A stretch of 64,000 nucleotides of DNA from an uncultured Saccharospirillaceae bacterium (GTDB taxonomy: Bacteria > Pseudomonadota > Gammaproteobacteria > Pseudomonadales > Oceanobacteraceae). Each line of letters begins with the position of its first letter. Position 1 is the stretch's first letter. Under the pieces are notes generated by a model that saw only the letters and a list, made by a program, of their open reading frames with translations, had not been told where the DNA came from and did not search any database. Position numbers and translations under genes: made by a program. The stretch spans positions 105,336 to 169,335 of the forward strand of contig CANNFT010000014.1 of NCBI GenBank assembly GCA_947503895.1, given 5' to 3'. This document shows positions 51,649 to 60,888 of the stretch, one piece after another.

Positions 51649-52611
51649 ATGAAAAAAATGATTACTCTGGCCGCGATGGCGGTAGGTTTATCTTTTGCGA
51701 ACGTCAATTCACATGCTGACGAGTTTGTCACAATCGGGACAGGCGGTGTAACCGGTGTTTATTATCCAACCGGTGGAGCCATTTGCCGACTCGTCAATAA
51801 AGATCGTAAAAAACACAAAGTTCGTTGTTCCGTCGAAAGTACGGGTGGTTCGGTTTATAACCTAAACACGATCCGTTCTGGTGAGCTGGACATGGGTATT
51901 GCGCAATCAGATTGGCAGTATCACGCTTATCACGGTACGAGCAAATTTGCCGACAAGGGCGCAAACAAAGACCTTCGCGCGGTATTCTCTGTGCACCCGG
52001 AACCGTTCACGGTTGTCGCTCGTAAAGATTCAGGGATTAAAACCTTTGCTGATCTAAAAGGTAAGCGTGTCAATGTCGGTAATCCTGGTTCAGGTCAGCG
52101 CGGTACGATGGAAACCGTTATGAAAGCATTTGGCTGGAAAATGAGCGACTTTTCACTGGTTTCCGAGTTGAAGTCTGCAGAACAGTCAAAAGCACTTTGC
52201 GATAATAAAATTGACGCCATGGTTTTTAGCGTTGGCCACCCATCTGGCTCTATCAAAGAAGCCACGACTTCTTGCGATGCCGTATTGGTTGAAGTCTCCG
52301 GAAAAGAAATTGATAAATTAATCAAAGACAATTCTTTCTACCGTTCTGCAGTCATTCCTGGCGGCATGTATCGTGGAACTGATAAGGACACGACGACATT
52401 TGGTGTGGGCGCGACCTTTGTTTCATCATCAAAAACGTCTGATAAGGTGATGTACGAAGTGGTAAAAGCAGTATTTGAAAACTTTGATGATTTCAAGAAA
52501 TTACACCCAGCCTTTGGTGTTCTTGAAAAGAAACAAATGATCAAGGACGGATTAAGTGCTCCACTACACAATGGTGCAAAGAAGTACTATAAAGAAGCAG
52601 GATTGCTTTAA
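51649..52611 (+). CDS. TRAP transporter solute-binding protein, TAXI family
   Basis: 320 residues: signal peptide (MITLAAMAVGLSFANVNSHA) and the TAXI-family binding fold with the diagnostic FVTIGTGGVTGVYYPTG at the mature N-terminus, RCSVESTGGSVYNLNTIRSG and VNVGNPGSGQRGT. It captures an organic acid in the periplasm for the TRAP permease encoded next. AGGGAGGA precedes ATG 51649; an upstream in-frame extension to 51559 is not part of a signal peptide. A strong terminator follows, so the permease is probably transcribed at a lower level by read-through or from its own promoter. Confidence 0.93.
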   Translation: MKKMITLAAMAVGLSFANVNSHADEFVTIGTGGVTGVYYPTGGAICRLVNKDRKKHKVRCSVESTGGSVYNLNTIRSGELDMGIAQSDWQYHAYHGTSKFADKGANKDLRAVFSVHPEPFTVVARKDSGIKTFADLKGKRVNVGNPGSGQRGTMETVMKAFGWKMSDFSLVSELKSAEQSKALCDNKIDAMVFSVGHPSGSIKEATTSCDAVLVEVSGKEIDKLIKDNSFYRSAVIPGGMYRGTDKDTTTFGVGATFVSSSKTSDKVMYEVVKAVFENFDDFKKLHPAFGVLEKKQMIKDGLSAPLHNGAKKYYKEAGLL

Positions 52612-52627
52612 TTAGTAGTTGATTGAC

Positions 52628-52665
52628 TCAAAACAAAAAGCCGAATCTTCGGCTTTTTGTTTTGA
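52628..52665. terminator. Strong terminator between TAXI and TRAP permease genes
   Basis: TCAAAACAAAAAGCCGA (52628-52644) and TCGGCTTTTTGTTTTGA (52649-52665) form a 17-bp stem with a 4-base loop. It lies 16 bases after the binding-protein stop and may set the ratio of binding protein to permease. Confidence 0.85.
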
Positions 52666-52836
52666 TCATAGATGATGAAATATAAGTAGTACGTTGTAGA
52701 TACACGCAGTATAGCCATACTTTCCCAGCTACACTGAAGACTAGAGTGTTGGGTTGCGGCTTCCTGATTACACGTAAATGTGAGCCAGTATTTACAGCAT
52801 CATAAACATCGAATTGACTCTTTATTAAGGTCTGTC

Positions 52837-55440
52837 ATGTCCGAAAATAAAAATAACCATGACGCTGCTCTTGCGACACTGGATGAATTTTCCAGTACTG
52901 AAACCGGTGCAAGAACACCCAGTGGATTGGCCCTTATCATTTTACTTGCATTACCGTTCATATGGTCGATATGGCAGATATGGTACTCATCTCCATTGCC
53001 ACAACTTATGGGCTTCAGTTGGATAAACGAAGATATCGCTAAATTTGCGCATCTAACGTTGGCCATGGGATTGGCATTTTTATATTTTCCTGCGCGCAAA
53101 CATTCTCCTCGCCATTATATTCCTGTTTTTGATTGGGCGCTTGCGCTGGCAGGTTCGGCCTGCGTGATTTATCTGATCGTATTTCGAAATGACATCGTTG
53201 ATCGTCTAGGTGCTCCCACCTCGCTTGACGTTGTTGTGGGTGTGTCTGGTTTGCTGCTCTTACTGGAAGCGACTCGTCGGGCACTCGGTCCACCGCTCAT
53301 GGTCGTGGCAGCTGTATTTTTGGCATACAGTTTAGCTGGGCCTCATATGCCGGACGTGATTGCACACAAAGGTGCATCGTTAAACAAACTGGTTTCGCAT
53401 CAATGGTTTACCACCGAAGGTGTTTTTGGTGTTGCAATTGGTGTCTCGGCAACATTTGTATTTTTATTCGTTTTGTTTGGTTCCTTGTTAGACAAAGCCG
53501 GCGCTGGTAACTACTTCATTAAAGTTGCCTTTTCTTTGTTGGGGCATATGCGAGGCGGTCCAGCAAAAGCCGCAGTGGTAGCTTCTGGGTTGAGCGGTGT
53601 CGTATCAGGCTCTTCTATTGCGAACGTCGTTACGACAGGCACGTTTACCATTCCTCTTATGAAGAGAGTGGGTTTTCCTGGTACTAAAGCGGGTGCGATT
53701 GAAGTGGCTGCCTCCACGAATGGCCAATTGACTCCGCCTATTATGGGCGCGGCTGCATTTTTAATGGTTGAGTATGTTGGGATTTCCTATATCGAAGTCA
53801 TTAAGCACGCCATTCTACCTGCGTTAATTTCCTATATTGCGTTGATCTACATTGTGCATTTAGAAGCGGTCAAAGCCGGTATGCAAGGTTTGCAGCGCAC
53901 GAAGAAAACCACCGCACTCGAAAGTGCGTTTGGGTTTATGACTACGTTTATTTTCACCATGATACTGACGGCAGTGGTTTATTATGGCGTCGGCTGGACC
54001 AAACAATATATGGGTGAGGCATCGAGCTATATCATCATAACCATGATGATTGCAGCTTATGCGGCACTGGTGTGGCATGCATCAACTTATCCTGATTTAG
54101 AGTTAGACGACCCAGATAGCAAGGTGATTCATGTTCCTGAAGTGGGGCCTACGGTTAAATCTGGACTTTATTTCTTACTGCCGGTTGTTTTGCTGGTTTG
54201 GTGTTTAACCGTTGAACGCTGGTCTCCTGGTACGTCCGCTTTTTGGGCGACCTTATTTATGATCTTCATTGTGTTGACTCACAAACCATTAATGGCCTTT
54301 TTCCGTAAAGAACTAGGGTGGCAGAAAAAAGTTAGAAACGGTATCGATGACTTAATTGATGGCATGATTTCAGGCGGCCGAAACATGATCGGTATTGGTG
54401 TCGCGACCGCTGCGGCCGGTATCGTAGTCGGAACCATTACATTGACGGGAATCGGTCAGGTAATGACCGAACTGGTCGAACTGATTTCTGGTGGCAGCGT
54501 TATATTAATGCTCATTTTTACCGCGGTCATTTGCATTATATTGGGTATGGGTTTGCCAACAACTGCTAACTATATTGTTGTGTCTTCGTTAATGGCTCCG
54601 GTTATCGTGACATTAGGCGCAGAGAATGGATTGGTGGTGCCGTTAATTGCTGTTCATCTATTCGTGTTTTACTTCGGTATATTAGCGGATGATACGCCTC
54701 CGGTGGGATTGGCTGCGTTTGCCGCAGCTGCCATCAGTCGCTCTGATCCAATCAAAACGGGTATTCAGGGTTTTACATATGATATCCGCACCGCAATCTT
54801 GCCGTTCATGTTCATATTTAATACTCAGCTCTTGCTGATTGATATTGAATCTATCTCGGTTCTATTACTGACCATATTCGGCGCGATCACGGCAATGCTA
54901 GTATTTTCAAGTGCCACACAGGGCTTTTGGCTTGTCAAGAATAAATGGTATGAAACGGCTATCATGCTGCTCATCACATTTGCCATGTTCCGCCCAGGAT
55001 ATTTTTGGGACAAACTTTACGAGCCGACGCGTGAACTGCCAGCTACTGAATTGCAGCAACTGGTTGACAACTCCGCACAGGGTGACAAATTTATGCTTAA
55101 GGCCACAGGGATGACCATTGAAGGTGATGAGGCCACCAAAGTACTGCAATTCAAGATAGATGAAGAAATTATCCAGTCAGACAATCGACTTGAAGCATTA
55201 GGTCTTGCATTGCAGGTAAGTGAAGAACAAATCACTGTGGATATGCCAGCTTACGGCTCTCAAGCCCAAGAAGGCGGGCTGGATTGGGGTTGGGAAATTC
55301 TAAACGTTCAAGTTAAAGCGGACCGACCCTCTAAATATTGGGTGTATATCCCGTCTGTTTTACTTCTGATGTTCCTAGGTTGGTTGCAGTATAGAAGAAG
55401 AGCAAATTCAGACCCAGAAACAGGAGACGCTCATGTTTAA
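52837..55440 (+). CDS. TRAP transporter fused DctQM permease
   Basis: 867 residues. The N-terminal part (up to about residue 200) is the small DctQ-like 4-TM unit; the larger remainder is the DctM-like symporter with GPAKAAVVASGLSGVVSGSS and STNGQLTPPIMGAAAFLMVE, typical of TAXI-associated permeases, and the second-half repeat GMGLPTTANYIVVSSLMAP. It imports the acid held by the TAXI protein with a Na+ gradient. A soluble 100-residue tail (ATELQQLVDNSAQGDKFM onward, then a final TM) is not part of the core and is of unknown role. ATG 52837 is preferred to GTG 52780. It overlaps the UspA gene by 8 bases. Confidence 0.92.
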   Translation: MSENKNNHDAALATLDEFSSTETGARTPSGLALIILLALPFIWSIWQIWYSSPLPQLMGFSWINEDIAKFAHLTLAMGLAFLYFPARKHSPRHYIPVFDWALALAGSACVIYLIVFRNDIVDRLGAPTSLDVVVGVSGLLLLLEATRRALGPPLMVVAAVFLAYSLAGPHMPDVIAHKGASLNKLVSHQWFTTEGVFGVAIGVSATFVFLFVLFGSLLDKAGAGNYFIKVAFSLLGHMRGGPAKAAVVASGLSGVVSGSSIANVVTTGTFTIPLMKRVGFPGTKAGAIEVAASTNGQLTPPIMGAAAFLMVEYVGISYIEVIKHAILPALISYIALIYIVHLEAVKAGMQGLQRTKKTTALESAFGFMTTFIFTMILTAVVYYGVGWTKQYMGEASSYIIITMMIAAYAALVWHASTYPDLELDDPDSKVIHVPEVGPTVKSGLYFLLPVVLLVWCLTVERWSPGTSAFWATLFMIFIVLTHKPLMAFFRKELGWQKKVRNGIDDLIDGMISGGRNMIGIGVATAAAGIVVGTITLTGIGQVMTELVELISGGSVILMLIFTAVICIILGMGLPTTANYIVVSSLMAPVIVTLGAENGLVVPLIAVHLFVFYFGILADDTPPVGLAAFAAAAISRSDPIKTGIQGFTYDIRTAILPFMFIFNTQLLLIDIESISVLLLTIFGAITAMLVFSSATQGFWLVKNKWYETAIMLLITFAMFRPGYFWDKLYEPTRELPATELQQLVDNSAQGDKFMLKATGMTIEGDEATKVLQFKIDEEIIQSDNRLEALGLALQVSEEQITVDMPAYGSQAQEGGLDWGWEILNVQVKADRPSKYWVYIPSVLLLMFLGWLQYRRRANSDPETGDAHV

Positions 55441-55867
55441 AAACATTTTAGTGCCCGTTGATCTAAATGAAAATGGATACTCTGATAAGGCTGTCGAGAC
55501 GGCGTTAGGTATTTTGCAGGACTCTGGGGAGCTACATTTACTTTGTGTACAGCCTGGCGTTCAAATGCCATTGGTCGGAGGGTTCTTTTCTGATGGATTA
55601 ATTGAGGACCTATTAAAGACCACAAAGGAAAAATTGGAGGAGTTTGCAGCAGGCGTCCTGAGTAACACTCATGTACAGTATAAACTGCATGTCGTTGAGG
55701 GTAAGCCTGCTAGTGGTATATTAAAAGTGAGCGACAAATTAGGATCTGACTGCATCATTATGCCGAGTCATAAGCGATCTAAATTTGAGTCTATGATGCT
55801 CGGTTCTGTTGCGGCCAAGGTTGCAGGTAGGGCTAGAATCCCAGTAATGGTCGTTAAGCCAAAATAG
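55433..55867 (+). CDS. Universal stress protein (UspA family)
   Basis: 144 residues of the USP fold (MFKNILVPVDLNENGYSDKA, then VVEGKPASGILKV, SDCIIMPSHKRSK and MLGSVAAKVAGRARIPVMVV). The nucleotide-binding G-x2-G-x9-G(S) is imperfect: PSHKRSK replaces the GSHGRSG pattern, so ATP binding may be lost. Overlap with the TRAP permease gene is the same arrangement as teaD in the ectoine TRAP system, where the Usp protein modulates transport. It closes the cluster. Confidence 0.88.
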   Translation: MFKNILVPVDLNENGYSDKAVETALGILQDSGELHLLCVQPGVQMPLVGGFFSDGLIEDLLKTTKEKLEEFAAGVLSNTHVQYKLHVVEGKPASGILKVSDKLGSDCIIMPSHKRSKFESMMLGSVAAKVAGRARIPVMVVKPK

Positions 55868-56012
55868 CTGCTAGTAAGAGTATACAAGGGTGCTTGAAGG
55901 CATTGAGAATACCCATTGCCTCCTGCACCCAAAATTAGCAACTTCACTGACAATCTACTGCATTAAGGTGCATATTATTGAACGCTAGACATTAACCAAA
56001 AACCGAGTATAT

Positions 56013-56057
56013 AAAAATGCAGGTTAAGTAATTAATAGTTACTTAACCTGCATTTTT
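56013..56057. terminator. Strong terminator after the transport cluster
   Basis: AAAAATGCAGGTTAAGTAA (56013-56031) and TTACTTAACCTGCATTTTT (56039-56057) form a perfect 19-bp stem with a 7-base loop. It ends the RpiR-to-UspA transcription unit. Confidence 0.85.
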
Positions 56058-56099
56058 GGTTTAACTGTCTATCGAAAACCAGTCAAATGTTTCGATTGG

Positions 56100-56117
56100 C
56101 ATGAAGGAATGTCTTTT
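56100..56117. repeat. 18-base direct repeat, copy 2
   Basis: An exact second copy of CATGAAGGAATGTCTTTT (first at 10881-10898), 43 bases after the terminator and not in a gene. Confidence 0.5.
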
Positions 56118-56725
56118 ATCGCTAATTGCGTGGCATTTTACTATCTATGTAAGCAATGTTTGCACGATTGTGATGCAGTAGGATTGTAAATTTAACAATG
56201 AAGACAAATTATTAAATGCTTAACGCTATGCCTCTCAGAAGATCAGATATTCGATCTTTAAACCTTATCTATCATAACCGGAAGTTTGCGAAACCTGCTA
56301 ATTAACTTCCTTCCCTGCTATTTTTATGTGTTAAGAGTAAAACTAATCTATCATACCTTAAGCACTGGTTTGCCAAAGCCACACAAAAAATGTGTCTCTT
56401 GCTTTAAATTAATTGCTTTTTGTTTGATTTTGCATAATTAGAATGTTTTGTATTGATAATCGGTACGGTAACCCCCCGAAACTAACGAGCAGCTTGGGAG
56501 TCGAAATGGATCCACATATTTATGTGGGTTTCTAGTAGATATGGATAATCAGTTGACTGCGTAAATAATATATCACTATTACCACTTCATGAATATGTCG
56601 AAACGTTTTAATGGATAATGCGTTAGTGCGATCAATTTAGCCTAAAACATGTACACTTAGGGCACCGCTTTCTCGTGTCGATTAACAATTCAGTAAGCTA
56701 ATAATTTTATCTATACGGAGTCATT
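56118..56725. other. Gene-free AT-rich interval
   Basis: About 600 bp without convincing genes. A short stem CCACAT/ATGTGG (56512-56528) with ATTTATG-type loop is visible, then AT-rich sequence. No known RNA pattern is recognised. Confidence 0.35.
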
Positions 56726-57085
56726 ATGAATCAATTACTTGAAGCATTTGCGCTATTTGTTCAAGATTGCCCTCAATTCAATAAATCAGATTCAATAAAA
56801 GTTGCCGATTTTTTGGGATTGCTAATGGATCCAGACCCGCAAAGAGCCGTAATGAAGGAAGCATTAGAACATTATGCTAATCGCTTCAACTGGCCATACC
56901 AAATTCAAACACCAGATGGAATTCAAGTATCTGGTATGGACGTGTTAGAGGCAACTGAAATCGCTCAGCAAGCTCTCAGGACATCAGATGTAATTAAGCG
57001 AGAAATTATGCATGTCCTAATTGACGAGGGGGGCGCCACCGATATGTGGCATACCCAACTTATAATGCCGATTAGAGTTTCTTAA
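56726..57085 (+). CDS. Small protein of unknown function
   Basis: 119 residues, acidic, no signal peptide or membrane span; mostly helical in look (MNQLLEAFALFVQDCPQF, then VMKEALEHYANRFNW). I recognise no family. CGGAG lies at suitable spacing before ATG 56726, and the codon use is ordinary, so it is probably real. Its stop codon is part of the CTTAAG that starts structured repeat copy C. Confidence 0.5.
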   Translation: MNQLLEAFALFVQDCPQFNKSDSIKVADFLGLLMDPDPQRAVMKEALEHYANRFNWPYQIQTPDGIQVSGMDVLEATEIAQQALRTSDVIKREIMHVLIDEGGATDMWHTQLIMPIRVS

Positions 57086-57335
57086 GGGCATCTCTATAAA
57101 GTCAATTTGACTCTGCAAGTTTTCTGTAGCGCTTTAATGCTAAGAAGTCTTCGCAGCGGAATGACGAGTCCTTTCCAAGGAGACTGACACCGTAGTAAAG
57201 CGCTACAGAGCCTAGTGGTCATTCCAATTTCTATGCTTTATTGATTTAACCCGCTAGACCTTCAAAAGCACGCCTTGAACTTGAACACACCACTCGGCCA
57301 GAGCTTAAAATGACTTTATAGGGATGCCTTTAAGC
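57081..57335. repeat. Structured intergenic repeat, copy C (best preserved)
   Basis: The ends are inverted: CTTAAGGGCATCTCTATAAA (57081-57100) against CTTAAAGGCATCCCTATAAA read from the right end. The match continues AGTCA(A/T)TTT, giving about 28-bp terminal inverted repeats with 3 or 4 mismatches. TTAA flanks at 57082-57085 and 57331-57334, consistent with a 4-bp target duplication. The orientation is opposite to A and B (the block TAATGCTAAGAAGTCTTCGC is at 57135-57154). No transposase is inside. MITE-like, 255 bp. Confidence 0.72.
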
Positions 57336-57647
57336 TAATTCGGATATTATAATTGACAAAAATACTCGATGAATAGTTTCTAGCTTTATTTTAGGGATAC
57401 CAATAAACGCTGTGCCCAGTAAAGTCGATTGATGATTTTTGTTGATTGAAAATGTCGTCATTGAATTCTAAGGAGTCGTTGTCTTGCTTGGCTCATCATC
57501 GTGTGGGGGATGTCTATCAGCATGTTGAGTAATTTGATTGGGCAAAAGGACAATTGAATATGGTTTTTTAAGCACCTTAAAAGGGATGTATGAATCCTTG
57601 GGTTTTTAGTAGTTGAATTTGATGTACATAAATGAAAGAGTTTTATT
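57336..57647. other. Intergenic leader of the fumarase-like gene
   Basis: About 310 bp between repeat C and the fumarase-like gene. AT-rich, no stable structure seen; it presumably holds the promoter. Confidence 0.35.
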
Positions 57648-59090
57648 ATGACTGATAATCAAAATAAGAATCAAATGGCAACTGAAATTCAAAAAAATGA
57701 TTTGAAATTAAGTTCTTTGACCCCTGAAGACGAAACGCTTTGGGGTGCTCAGACTCAATTATCATTGCAAAACTTTAATATTGGCGAGCATGTATTCAGT
57801 TCTAGATTTATTGATGTTTTGGTTTCCATAAAGCTTTATTGCGCAATTGTTAATCATGATTATAAGCTACTGAATGATGATCAATACAATGCTATTTCTT
57901 ATGCGTGCGACGAATTATCTCAGGGGGGGTACTATCATCAATTTCCTTTACGTATATGGCAAACGGGATCGGGTACGCAAACCAATATGAATGTTAATGA
58001 GGTTATTGCATCATTAGCCAATAAATATAACCATCGAATAAATGGTGGTACTGCAGGTGACTTCCTACACCCTAATGATCATGTCAATATGTCGCAATCA
58101 TCCAATGATGTTTTCCCAACGGCGATGCATATTGTAGTGGCAAAAATGACGATGGAAAAGCTTATTCCAGCAATTGAGATCATGGAGAACGAGTTTCAAA
58201 ATAAAGAAATCGAATTTAAAAATCTCAATACAGTCGGGCGGACTCATTTAATGGATGCATTACCAATATCATCCAGTGCTCTGTTATTGGCTCATAATAG
58301 TCAAATACTTGCAGCAAAAAAATCTATAGAAGAGAGTCTAATTGCTGTGTATCAATTGGCTTTGGGAGGTACTGCCGTCGGGTCTGGCGCGAATGCACCG
58401 ACACTATTTGGTAAAAAAGTAATTTCGCTGTTGGCAAAACAATATCAGCTCCCATTGGTTCAGCACCCAAATTTATATGCAGCTGTTTCTGGCGAAGGTG
58501 CGTTGCTGCGGTTTAGTGGTGCCCTTAAGGAGCTCGCTGCAACGCTATTCAAGGTAGCCAATGACTTTCGACTGTTAGGTAGCGGGCCGCGTTGTGGGTT
58601 AAATGAATGGCGCTTGCCTGCCAACGAAGCGGGCAGTTCAATTATGCCAGGAAAAGTAAACCCTACTCAGTGCGAGGCATTAAGTATGGTGTGCTTACAA
58701 GTATTTGGGAATGACCTTACTGTATCTATGGCTTCCGCTAACGGCCAGTTACAATTGAATACATATCGCCCTGTTATCATTCATAATATATTGGAAAGTA
58801 TCGACTTATTGACGGATGCGATGACTTCATTTTCTGAAAGCGCTATCCATGAGTTAGCGCTAAATCATATTCAAATCAATACGAACATGAGTAGAAATTT
58901 GTCTGTTGTTACATTGTTAACGCCTAGGCTTGGTTACACAGTCGCGGCCAAAATTGCTAAGAAGGCAAATCAGGACAATATTTCTTTAGCAGATGCAGCC
59001 GAAGCTCTTGGACTATTTAGCCAGTATGAATTTCAGCATTTAATACAGGAGCAATTATCGATTTACTTTAAGAGTATTGAAACAGAGTAG
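57648..59090 (+). CDS. Divergent class II fumarase-like protein (FumC superfamily)
   Basis: 480 residues of the aspartase/fumarase superfamily. Conserved lyase segments are seen: SGTQTNMNVNEV, MSQSSNDVFPTAMHI, GRTHLMDALP (catalytic His), LGGTAVGSGANAP, and the flexible catalytic loop GSSIMPGKVNPTQCEA. Fumarate hydratase is most likely. Differences from FumC occur: the block following GRTHLMDALP reads ISSSALLLAH where FumC has a TLGQE-type sequence, and NKFEAL is NLYAAV. These suggest a distinct paralogue, perhaps with altered substrate. The gene is AT-rich against its surroundings, near repeat C, and may have been acquired. Confidence 0.8.
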   Translation: MTDNQNKNQMATEIQKNDLKLSSLTPEDETLWGAQTQLSLQNFNIGEHVFSSRFIDVLVSIKLYCAIVNHDYKLLNDDQYNAISYACDELSQGGYYHQFPLRIWQTGSGTQTNMNVNEVIASLANKYNHRINGGTAGDFLHPNDHVNMSQSSNDVFPTAMHIVVAKMTMEKLIPAIEIMENEFQNKEIEFKNLNTVGRTHLMDALPISSSALLLAHNSQILAAKKSIEESLIAVYQLALGGTAVGSGANAPTLFGKKVISLLAKQYQLPLVQHPNLYAAVSGEGALLRFSGALKELAATLFKVANDFRLLGSGPRCGLNEWRLPANEAGSSIMPGKVNPTQCEALSMVCLQVFGNDLTVSMASANGQLQLNTYRPVIIHNILESIDLLTDAMTSFSESAIHELALNHIQINTNMSRNLSVVTLLTPRLGYTVAAKIAKKANQDNISLADAAEALGLFSQYEFQHLIQEQLSIYFKSIETE

Positions 59091-59266
59091 GCTCAATGCC
59101 TGACTCCAGATTGAAGCCTGTGTGGCAAACTTTAGGGGATTTATTGCTATCAATATGGCAGCCTGAAGTTTCGTGAGAAAAAGCATATAGCTACTCTTTG
59201 CGAAATTAATCAGTAGCTCATACTAATGGGTTATCGCGAATGAGTCGATAGATTTTTTAGTGCGGA

Positions 59267-60115
59267 TTAAACCTTTCCGTGCCATATCTTATATGAGATA
59301 TTGTCTTTATCTTGGGTTTTAACAGAATACATTAATTCATCTGCGACTTTCATTGCTTCTTTAATATCAGTGGGCACGGTTTCAAAAGTCACCATGCCAA
59401 CACTAAATGTAACCGGCCATTTTCCACGCATCATTCTTTTTTCCAGCAAGTTACTTGCTTTTAAGAAAGCTGTTTTTGCTTCTTCTTGTCCTGTTTCAGG
59501 CAGTAGGCAGGCAAATTCATCACCCCCTAGTCTAGCAATCGTATCAGTTTCTCTTAATGTGCTATTTAAGGATTTTGCGACTTCTACCAGTAATTTATCA
59601 CCTTCTGAGTGACCGCTTGAATCGTTAACAGATTTAAAATTATCAATATCAATGTAGGCCAGCGAGAAAATGTGTCCATACCGAGAGGAACGTACTAATT
59701 CGTTGGCCAGTTCAACGTAAAAGCCTCTAGAATTATTGATATGTGTTAAATTATCTGTGTCTGCAGCGATCGATTCTACTCGATGCACATTTCTAAAATT
59801 GGTGATTAGTATCGCTAGCACCGAATAACTTATTAAGCATGGTAGGCTGTAACGTAATAATGGAAATAGGTGGTATCCATTATGATATGCATCCACTATA
59901 ACTAAAAGGAGAGTTGATACTGCGGCTAGGGTTATTCCTGATTTATTAAAACCATACCAGCTAGTAAATGTAATCGGGAAAATGTAAAAAAGTTCGAGTG
60001 ATATCGTATTTCCAAGTAATGTTGAAGCAATCGTTAGTGCGAACACTAATAATAAGCACAAGTACCAGATGTATTTGCTTGATCGTTTATCTAGAATACT
60101 CAGTATTGTTTTCAT
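59267..60115 (-). CDS. Membrane diguanylate cyclase (GGDEF)
   Basis: 282 residues: about four membrane spans in the first 110 residues (no recognisable sensor domain), then a GGDEF domain. The A-site RLGGDEF is intact (197-201), and the I-site RETD at 188-191, five residues upstream, allows product inhibition. The substrate-binding DNLTHINNSRGFY and DIDNFKSVNDSSGHSEGD motifs are also intact. It should make c-di-GMP from two GTP at the inner membrane. No EAL domain is present. Its start is on the minus strand, with 773 bases to the next plus-strand gene. Confidence 0.9.
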   Translation of the reverse strand: MKTILSILDKRSSKYIWYLCLLLVFALTIASTLLGNTISLELFYIFPITFTSWYGFNKSGITLAAVSTLLLVIVDAYHNGYHLFPLLRYSLPCLISYSVLAILITNFRNVHRVESIAADTDNLTHINNSRGFYVELANELVRSSRYGHIFSLAYIDIDNFKSVNDSSGHSEGDKLLVEVAKSLNSTLRETDTIARLGGDEFACLLPETGQEEAKTAFLKASNLLEKRMMRGKWPVTFSVGMVTFETVPTDIKEAMKVADELMYSVKTQDKDNISYKIWHGKV

Positions 60116-60888
60116 ATTGCTATATTTCCAAAAAGGTTGTAATTGAATACGCTTGATGTTGGTACATCGCGCCGACTATCTCCTGTAATGCTTTTGCATA
60201 AAATAAAGCGCAGTTTAACCCCTACTCGATTTTTTAACGTGATACAACAGATAGTCTATTGAGTGACTATCTCAAATATGAGCGTAGCTTGTTCTCAATC
60301 GCAGCATTAAACAGAATTACTCAGGTGACTGAGTTGTTGAATCAATATGATTGATAGGGGAGTGGGTGTGGCGATAAGGATATTTCACTAATAGGTATCT
60401 TTTAATGTGTTTTATTGGTATAGCGGTGGCACTTTCAGTGGCCGGAGAACTTTCTTTCAATGCAAACAAGCTGCCTAGCGGTTACCGGGAGACGTAGGTT
60501 ATGCCGGTGGTTTTTGAGTTTAGTTATAACAAGCATTACTAATATTTCTTTGGGCTGGCAGGTTTAGGGTGTTTGGCTTCTCTAGATATATTGAATTAAA
60601 TATGAAACACTGGTACCAAAAATATTTAGCTTTATGCCGTTATCGAGGGGTATTAGAGGCTAATAGCGCGGTAGCTTAGTCGATGCAACATCCCCCCGTG
60701 ACTGCTATTCAGTATTTGTGCAGATTTAACTCATAGGCCGACAGCCTCATAGTAGGAGCTTATGGCATTATTTATCTGACTGTCATTTGAAATGAAGGTG
60801 CGTGGTGGCAATGGCATTGTGCCAATAATCAACTATAGTTTTTTGCTAAGTGGCCACTATTTTCACCGCTAATAGGGTGATGGATGAT
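60116..60888. other. Long intergenic region with structured segment
   Basis: 773 bp between the divergent GGDEF and solute-binding genes. The most structured part is listed separately at 60421-60512. The rest is AT-rich and shows no gene I can support. Confidence 0.4.
60421..60512 (+). other. Structured segment, remote resemblance to a GEMM-type RNA
   Basis: The segment contains CACT/AGTG and ACCGG/CCGGT stems, the string ATGCAAACAAGCTGCCTA, then CGTAGGTTATGCCGGTGG and a T run. The end recalls the closing part of c-di-GMP-I (GEMM) riboswitches. The first half does not fit the consensus, and the nearest plus-strand gene is 380 bases away. I would not call it a riboswitch without a covariance search. 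Confidence 0.25.

Noticed and set aside
60421..60512. Confident c-di-GMP riboswitch call
   Set aside because: Only the 3' portion looks GEMM-like; the 5' receptor part does not match, and the nearest downstream gene is 380 bases away. Kept only as a low-confidence structured segment.
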